Assembly: GCA_050692915.1 (NCBI GenBank)
Contig: JBOGVU010000050.1
Coordinates: 1 to 18,951 of the forward strand
Reading direction: 5' to 3'
Length of the DNA stretch: 18,951 nucleotides
From: CALAEC01 sp050692915
GTDB lineage: Bacteria > Actinomycetota > UBA4738 > CALAEC01
Positions 15,145 to 18,951 of this stretch are shown here, piece by piece. Position 1 is the first letter of the stretch; every line of letters begins with the position of its first letter. The position numbers and the translations under genes are program-made. The notes beneath the pieces were generated by a model that saw only the letters and a list, made by a program, of their open reading frames with translations, searched no databases and was not told where the DNA came from.

Positions 15145-15158
15145 TGAACGGCGGTTCA
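15145..15158. promoter_or_regulatory. Perfect TetR operator in the divergent Rieske / formate-THF ligase promoter region
   Basis: TGAAC-GGCG-GTTCA is a perfect copy of TGAAY-N4-RTTCA, placed 20 bases before the Rieske ATG and 41 bases before the preferred ligase ATG (15200). Read on the minus strand, its flank is ACATTGAA, as at the tetR operator. A -10-like TAACAT (15164-15159, minus) abuts it. One bound dimer could control both divergent operons. Confidence 0.72.
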
Positions 15159-15199
15159 ATGTTACCAGCGCCCCGAATCCGACCGCCAGCGAGCCCCCG

Positions 15200-16879
15200 A
15201 TGAGCGGCCCCGACAGCCTCGAGCTGGCCCAGCGGGCCGTCCTCCGGCCGATCGAGGACGTGGCCGCCGAGGCCGGGCTCCGGCCCCAGGAGATCGAGCC
15301 GTACGGACGGGCCGCGGCGAAGGTCGATCTCGGCGCGCTCGACCGGCTTTCCGCCCGTCCCGACGGCCGTGTCGTGGTGGTCACCGGGATCACCCCCACC
15401 TCGCTGGGCGAGGGGAAGACCACCACGTCGATCGGCCTGGTCCAGGGGCTGGAGCGGGTGGGGGCGAAGGCGATGCTGTGCCTCCGGGAGCCCTCGGTGG
15501 GCCCGGTGTTCGGGTCGAAAGGAGGAGGGACCGGCGGCGGGCACGCTCAGGTCGTGCCGATGGAGGATATCAACCTCCATTTCACCGGAGACTTCCACGC
15601 TGTGGCGTCGGCGCACAACCTCCTGGCCGCGGCCCTGGATGCCTCGCTCCACCACGGGAACCCGCTGGGCATCGAGCCCCGCACGGTCACCTGGCCCCGG
15701 GCCCTCGACGTCAACGACCGGGCCCTCCGCAACATCGTGGTGGGCCTGGGCGGGAAGCCGCACGGCGTCCCTCGCGAGTCGGGATTCGTGATCACCGCGG
15801 CCTCCGAGGTCATGGCGATCCTGGCCATGAGCTCGGGGATCGAGAACCTCCGGGCCCGGCTCGGCCGGATCGTGGTCGGGGAGAGCGCGTCTGGCCAGCC
15901 GGTCACCGCGGAGGACCTCCGGGTGGCCGGGGCCATGGCCGTCCTGACGCGGGACGCCGTCCGGCCGAACCTCGTGCAGACGCTCGAGGGCCGGCCGGCG
16001 CTCGTCCACTCCGGCCCGTTCGGCAACATCGCCTCCGGCAACTCGTCCGTGCTGGCCACGCGGGTGGGCATGAAGCTCGCCGACGTGGTGGTGACCGAGG
16101 CCGGCTTCGGCTCGGACCTGGGGTTCGAGAAGTTCTGCCACCTGGTGGCTCCGGCGGGCGGCTTCGAGCCGTCGGCGGCGATGATCGTGGCCACGGCCCG
16201 GGCGCTCCGGATGCACGGCGGCCTCGACGAGGTCGCGGCGCGCGCCGGCCCAGACCCCGAGGCGTTGAAGCGGGGCAGCGCCAACCTCGCCGTGCACATC
16301 GACAACGTCCACGCGTTCGGCCTCCCCGCAGTGGTGGCGGTGAACCGGATCGAGGGCGACGACGACTTGGAGTTGGAGATCCTGGCCGAGGCCGCCCGCG
16401 ACCTCGGCGCCGACGAGGTGGCGGTGTGCGACGGGTTCAGCCGGGGCGGCGCCGGGGCCGAGGACCTGGCCAAGGCACTCCTGTCCGCGCTGGAGCGGCC
16501 GGCCTCCTTCGCACCGCTGAACCCGCCCGGAACGCCGGTCCGGGAGCAGATCGAGCGCATCGCCACCCGCGTGTACGGGGCCGACGGCGTGGAGCTATCG
16601 GCGGCGGCGGAGCGTTCCCTGGCCCGGCTGGCCGACCGCGGCCTCGACCGGCTGCCGGTGTGCATGGCCAAGAGTCACCTGTCGCTCTCCCACGACCCGG
16701 CGCTGAAGGCCCGGCCCAAGGGGTTCACCCTGCCGGTCCGCGACATGGGGGCCTCGGTGGGCGCCGGGTTCGTCATCGTCCTGTGCGGCGAACAGCTGCT
16801 GATGCCGGGGCTGGGCCGGGAGCCCGCATTCACCCGGATGGACGTCGATGACGGGGGGAACGTCGTCGGGCTATCGTGA
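15200..16879 (+). CDS. fhs: Formate-tetrahydrofolate ligase (10-formyl-THF synthetase)
   Basis: A 559-residue enzyme of normal family length. It joins formate to tetrahydrofolate using ATP, giving 10-formyl-THF, or runs in reverse to yield ATP and formate. Visible motifs: P-loop ITPTSLGEGKTT (64-75), the SKGGGTGGGHAQV loop, TEAGFGSDLGFEKF, GSANLAVHIDNVHAFGLP, and the conserved C-terminal AKSHLSLSHDP and PGLGREPAF blocks. ATG 15200 matches the usual family N-terminus (LELAQ..LRPIEDVA); an in-frame GTG at 15128 would add 24 residues without homology and run through the operator. No strong ribosome site precedes ATG 15200. It is divergent from the Rieske gene and followed, 25 bases later, by the DmdA-like demethylase. 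In this setting it probably handles formate from formaldehyde released by demethylation, or balances folate one-carbon pools. Confidence 0.95.
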   Translation: MSGPDSLELAQRAVLRPIEDVAAEAGLRPQEIEPYGRAAAKVDLGALDRLSARPDGRVVVVTGITPTSLGEGKTTTSIGLVQGLERVGAKAMLCLREPSVGPVFGSKGGGTGGGHAQVVPMEDINLHFTGDFHAVASAHNLLAAALDASLHHGNPLGIEPRTVTWPRALDVNDRALRNIVVGLGGKPHGVPRESGFVITAASEVMAILAMSSGIENLRARLGRIVVGESASGQPVTAEDLRVAGAMAVLTRDAVRPNLVQTLEGRPALVHSGPFGNIASGNSSVLATRVGMKLADVVVTEAGFGSDLGFEKFCHLVAPAGGFEPSAAMIVATARALRMHGGLDEVAARAGPDPEALKRGSANLAVHIDNVHAFGLPAVVAVNRIEGDDDLELEILAEAARDLGADEVAVCDGFSRGGAGAEDLAKALLSALERPASFAPLNPPGTPVREQIERIATRVYGADGVELSAAAERSLARLADRGLDRLPVCMAKSHLSLSHDPALKARPKGFTLPVRDMGASVGAGFVIVLCGEQLLMPGLGREPAFTRMDVDDGGNVVGLS

Positions 16880-16904
16880 CCCCCTCATCGGACCAGGAGG
16901 CCAC

Positions 16905-18047
16905 GTGGCATTCGACATGACGCAGGTCCAGCGAGGGGCGCGCCTCCGCCGCAGCCCCTTCTTCGAGGCCACCCAGCGGTACGGCCCTCGAGGGTTCACG
17001 GTCTACAACCACACGCTGTTCCCCACGCACTACGACGACTTCGAGAAGGAGTACTGGCACCTCCTCGAGCACGTAACGCTGTGGGACGTGGCCGTGGAGC
17101 GCAACGTCGAGGTCACCGGCCCCGACGGGCTCCGGTTCGCCCAGCTCCTGACGTGCCGTGATCTGTCGGAATGCGCGGTGGGGCAGGCGAAGTACGCGCT
17201 GATCACCGCCCCGGACGGGGGGATCCTGAACGACCCGGTGATGCTCCGGATCGACGAGAACACGTTCTGGTTCGCCCTGGCCGACTCGGATGTCCTCTTC
17301 TACGCGTTCGGCCTTGCGGCGCAGGCGGGGATGGACGTGCGGGTTCGGGAGATCGACCCCGCGCCGCTCCAGATCCAGGGGCCCAGGTCGAAGGACGTGG
17401 TCCGCGACCTGTTCGGCGAGGGGGTCCTCGACCTGAAGTACTACTGGTTCACCCGGATCGAGGTCGACGGGATCCCGGTGATCGTCACCCGCACCGGCTG
17501 GACCAGCGAGGTGGGGTACGAGCTGTACCTCCTCGATCCCGCGCGGGGCGGCGACCTGTGGGAGCGGATCATGGAGGCCGGCCGGCAGTACGAGATCCGG
17601 CCGACGGGCCCCGTGGACATCCGCCGGATCGAGGGCGGCATCTTCAACTACCGAGCCGACATGGACTGGACGAACAACCCGTTCGAGCTCGGGCTGGACC
17701 GACTAGTTGACCTCGACTCCGATGCCGAGTTCATTGGGAAGGACGCCCTCCGGCGGATCCGGGATCAGGGCGTGAGCCGGAGGATCGTCGGTGTGGAGAT
17801 CGTGGGGGAGCGGCTCGACATGAACCCGACGACGTGGCCGGTGTCCTCGAACGGGGAGCGGGTCGGTGACGTGACCTCCGCTGTGTGGTCGCCGCGATTG
17901 GAGCGGAACATCGGGTTCGCCTGGGTGCCGGTCGGGTTGTCGGACCAGGGAACGTCGCTCCGGGTGGCCACGTCCGACGGCGACCGGGACGCCACCGTGG
18001 TGGCCATGCCGTTCGTCGACCCCGGCAAGCAGATCCCCAAGTCCTAG
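16905..18047 (+). CDS. Folate-dependent demethylase of the GcvT family, DmdA-like
   Basis: A 380-residue aminomethyltransferase-family protein. GcvT-type landmarks: GGILNDP (105-111), folate-binding GYELY (204-208), RIEGGIFNY (241-249), NNPFELGLDRLV (257-268) and FIGKDAL (276-282). The N-terminal half (LRRSPF, FTVYNHTLFP, LWDVAVERNVEV, RDLSECAVG, ADSDVLFY) is much closer to marine DMSP demethylase DmdA, as I remember it, than to glycine-cleavage T-protein, and the usual Asp-Asp pair is Asn109-Asp110 as in DmdA. Such enzymes move a methyl from a sulfonium or amine to tetrahydrofolate. GTG 16905 is chosen for the AGGAGG four bases upstream; ATG 16917 is in frame but too far from it. Partnership with a Rieske enzyme suggests a methylated amine (dimethylglycine-like) as substrate rather than DMSP, but both remain open. 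No glycine-cleavage P or H genes are nearby. Confidence 0.85.
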   Translation: MAFDMTQVQRGARLRRSPFFEATQRYGPRGFTVYNHTLFPTHYDDFEKEYWHLLEHVTLWDVAVERNVEVTGPDGLRFAQLLTCRDLSECAVGQAKYALITAPDGGILNDPVMLRIDENTFWFALADSDVLFYAFGLAAQAGMDVRVREIDPAPLQIQGPRSKDVVRDLFGEGVLDLKYYWFTRIEVDGIPVIVTRTGWTSEVGYELYLLDPARGGDLWERIMEAGRQYEIRPTGPVDIRRIEGGIFNYRADMDWTNNPFELGLDRLVDLDSDAEFIGKDALRRIRDQGVSRRIVGVEIVGERLDMNPTTWPVSSNGERVGDVTSAVWSPRLERNIGFAWVPVGLSDQGTSLRVATSDGDRDATVVAMPFVDPGKQIPKS

Positions 18048-18067
18048 CCTGAGGTCCGGTTTGCCGT

Positions 18068-18109
18068 TTCGGGCCACCCGCGGTAGGAAAGAGGCCCACA
18101 CGGCCCGAA
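18068..18109 (+). repeat. Inverted repeat in the protease leader
   Basis: TTCGGGCC (18068-18075) and its exact complement GGCCCGAA (18102-18109) flank a 26-base loop and end right before the ribosome site of the protease gene. It could form a weak hairpin that ends transcription of the demethylase operon or modulates access to the ribosome site. The long loop and lack of a T-tract make either role tentative. Confidence 0.35.
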
Positions 18110-18120
18110 GGGAGGAACCG

Positions 18121-18924
18121 ATGAGGAGAGCACTCGCCCTGTGCTCCTTGGTCGCGGCCTGGGTCCTGGTCGCGTCGGCCCCGGCGGGGGCCATCGTCTA
18201 CGGCCAGCCAGATGGGAACCGGCATCCGAACGTGGGGACCATGGTGGTGGACATCGACGGGGACAAGTTCAGCATCTGTTCCGGCACGCTGATCGACAGC
18301 GACACGTTCCTGACGGCGTCGCACTGCACGGCGTTCCCGGAGCAGGTCCTGGAGACCGACCGGGTGTGGGTCTCGTTCGACCCGGTGTTCGACCCGGTCA
18401 CCTCGACCCTGCTCCCGGGCACGACCCACACGCACCCGGACTTCGGCTTCTCCGGGCCCGGTGGGTTCTCGGACGCTCACGACATCGCGGTGATCGAGCT
18501 CGACGCGCCGGCGGCCGGGATCACGCCCGCGCAGCTCCCCACGGAGGGGCTGCTCGCCGACCTCAAGGCGAGCAAGCAGCTCAAGGGCCAGACGTTCACC
18601 GCGGTCGGCTACGGCACTGTCCGGGAGACCAGGAAGATGGCCTGGCAGAGCATCCTCGACAACAACGAGCGGCGGTTCGGGCTTCAGCACATGCTCGCCC
18701 TCCGCCCGTTCTGGTTCCAGCTCACGATGAATCAGGCGACCGGGGACGCCGGCACGTGCTTCGGGGACTCCGGCGGGCCACACTTCCTCGGCGGGGAGAG
18801 CTCGAACCTGCTGGTGTCGATCACGGTGACCGGTGACCGGTGGTGCAAGGCCACCGACACCACGTACCGGGTGGACACCGACTCGGCCAGGGACTTCCTC
18901 GAAGACTTCGTGACCCTGCCCTGA
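18121..18924 (+). CDS. Secreted S1 (chymotrypsin-fold) serine protease
   Basis: A 267-residue exported protease with a signal peptide (hydrophobic 4-22, probable cleavage after AGA near 24). The catalytic triad is complete: His68 (TASHC), Asp121 (HDIAVIEL) and Ser217 (CFGDSGGP). Likely disulfides are Cys53-Cys69 and Cys213-Cys242. The mature N-terminus would be IVYG directly after the signal peptide, so the enzyme seems to lack a propeptide and could be active once exported. The residue at chymotrypsin position 189, six before the catalytic Ser, is Gly211 rather than Asp, so Arg/Lys specificity is not expected. ATG 18121 is preceded by GGGAGGAA at good spacing. It lies 73 bases after the demethylase on the same strand, and nothing links it to the amine cluster. 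The fold is certain; the target is unknown. Confidence 0.92.
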   Translation: MRRALALCSLVAAWVLVASAPAGAIVYGQPDGNRHPNVGTMVVDIDGDKFSICSGTLIDSDTFLTASHCTAFPEQVLETDRVWVSFDPVFDPVTSTLLPGTTHTHPDFGFSGPGGFSDAHDIAVIELDAPAAGITPAQLPTEGLLADLKASKQLKGQTFTAVGYGTVRETRKMAWQSILDNNERRFGLQHMLALRPFWFQLTMNQATGDAGTCFGDSGGPHFLGGESSNLLVSITVTGDRWCKATDTTYRVDTDSARDFLEDFVTLP

Positions 18925-18951
18925 GCCGGCTGCGAAAAGGGTGACGGGCGG

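Noticed and set aside
15128..15199. GTG 15128 as the start of formate-THF ligase
   Set aside because: The 24 extra residues do not resemble the family N-terminus and would be translated through the divergent operator; ATG 15200 gives the canonical length.
18068..18109. Protease leader inverted repeat as a riboswitch
   Set aside because: Only one 8-bp helix with a long loop is seen and no known riboswitch core is recognisable, so it is listed only as a repeat.
1..18951. CRISPR arrays, tRNA or rRNA genes, insertion sequences and phage genes
   Set aside because: Looked for by eye on both strands; no regular repeats, cloverleaf-like sequence, transposase or integrase motifs were seen.

Overview
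The window is a high-GC, gene-dense bacterial chromosome segment with no RNA gene, CRISPR array, insertion sequence or phage gene that I could see. GC-rich codon use, frequent GTG and TTG starts, long antisense open frames, nearly leaderless promoters and a Tat lipoprotein transporter component point to an actinobacterium, probably an uncultivated soil or freshwater Actinomycetota. I infer this from composition and gene style, not from a marker gene. No gap between genes exceeds about 125 bases, so there is no long non-coding stretch to describe.

Layout. (1) 1-2056, minus: a two-domain acyl-CoA synthetase (ADP-forming) cut by the left edge. (2) 2156-5919, plus: a BetI-like TetR regulator followed, with start/stop overlaps or tiny gaps, by the binding protein and two permeases of a PotDBC-type ABC importer. 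A perfect 15-bp hairpin (5934-5972) closes this operon. (3) 5980-11383, minus: a block with no obvious metabolic tie to its flanks, comprising a secreted cupin, a secreted protein with repeated Gly-Asn motifs, a cyclase-family protein with an altered metal motif, and a very large signalling ATPase with TPR-like repeats. (4) 11447-15125, minus: a tightly overlapping operon of a Rieske oxygenase, a class III aminotransferase and the importer ATPase (PotA type). (5) 15200-18047, plus and divergent from it: formate-tetrahydrofolate ligase and a DmdA/GcvT-type folate-dependent demethylase. (6) 18121-18924, plus: a secreted S1 serine protease.

Regions 1, 2, 4 and 5 appear to form one system. Three perfect copies of a 14-bp palindrome, TGAAY-N4-RTTCA, occur in the whole window by eye: on the tetR promoter and start, at the Rieske/aminotransferase junction, and in the divergent Rieske/ligase promoter region. 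A one-mismatch copy lies at the acyl-CoA synthetase start. This is strong internal evidence for a single TetR regulon.

The likely theme is import and oxidative plus folate-dependent demethylation of a methylated amine or betaine. The importer brings it in, the Rieske enzyme removes a methyl as formaldehyde, the DmdA-like enzyme passes a methyl to tetrahydrofolate, the ligase handles formate and one-carbon units, the aminotransferase removes or moves the amine, and the acyl-CoA synthetase activates the resulting acid. The true substrate cannot be read from the sequence. No reductase partner for the Rieske oxygenase is present in the window.
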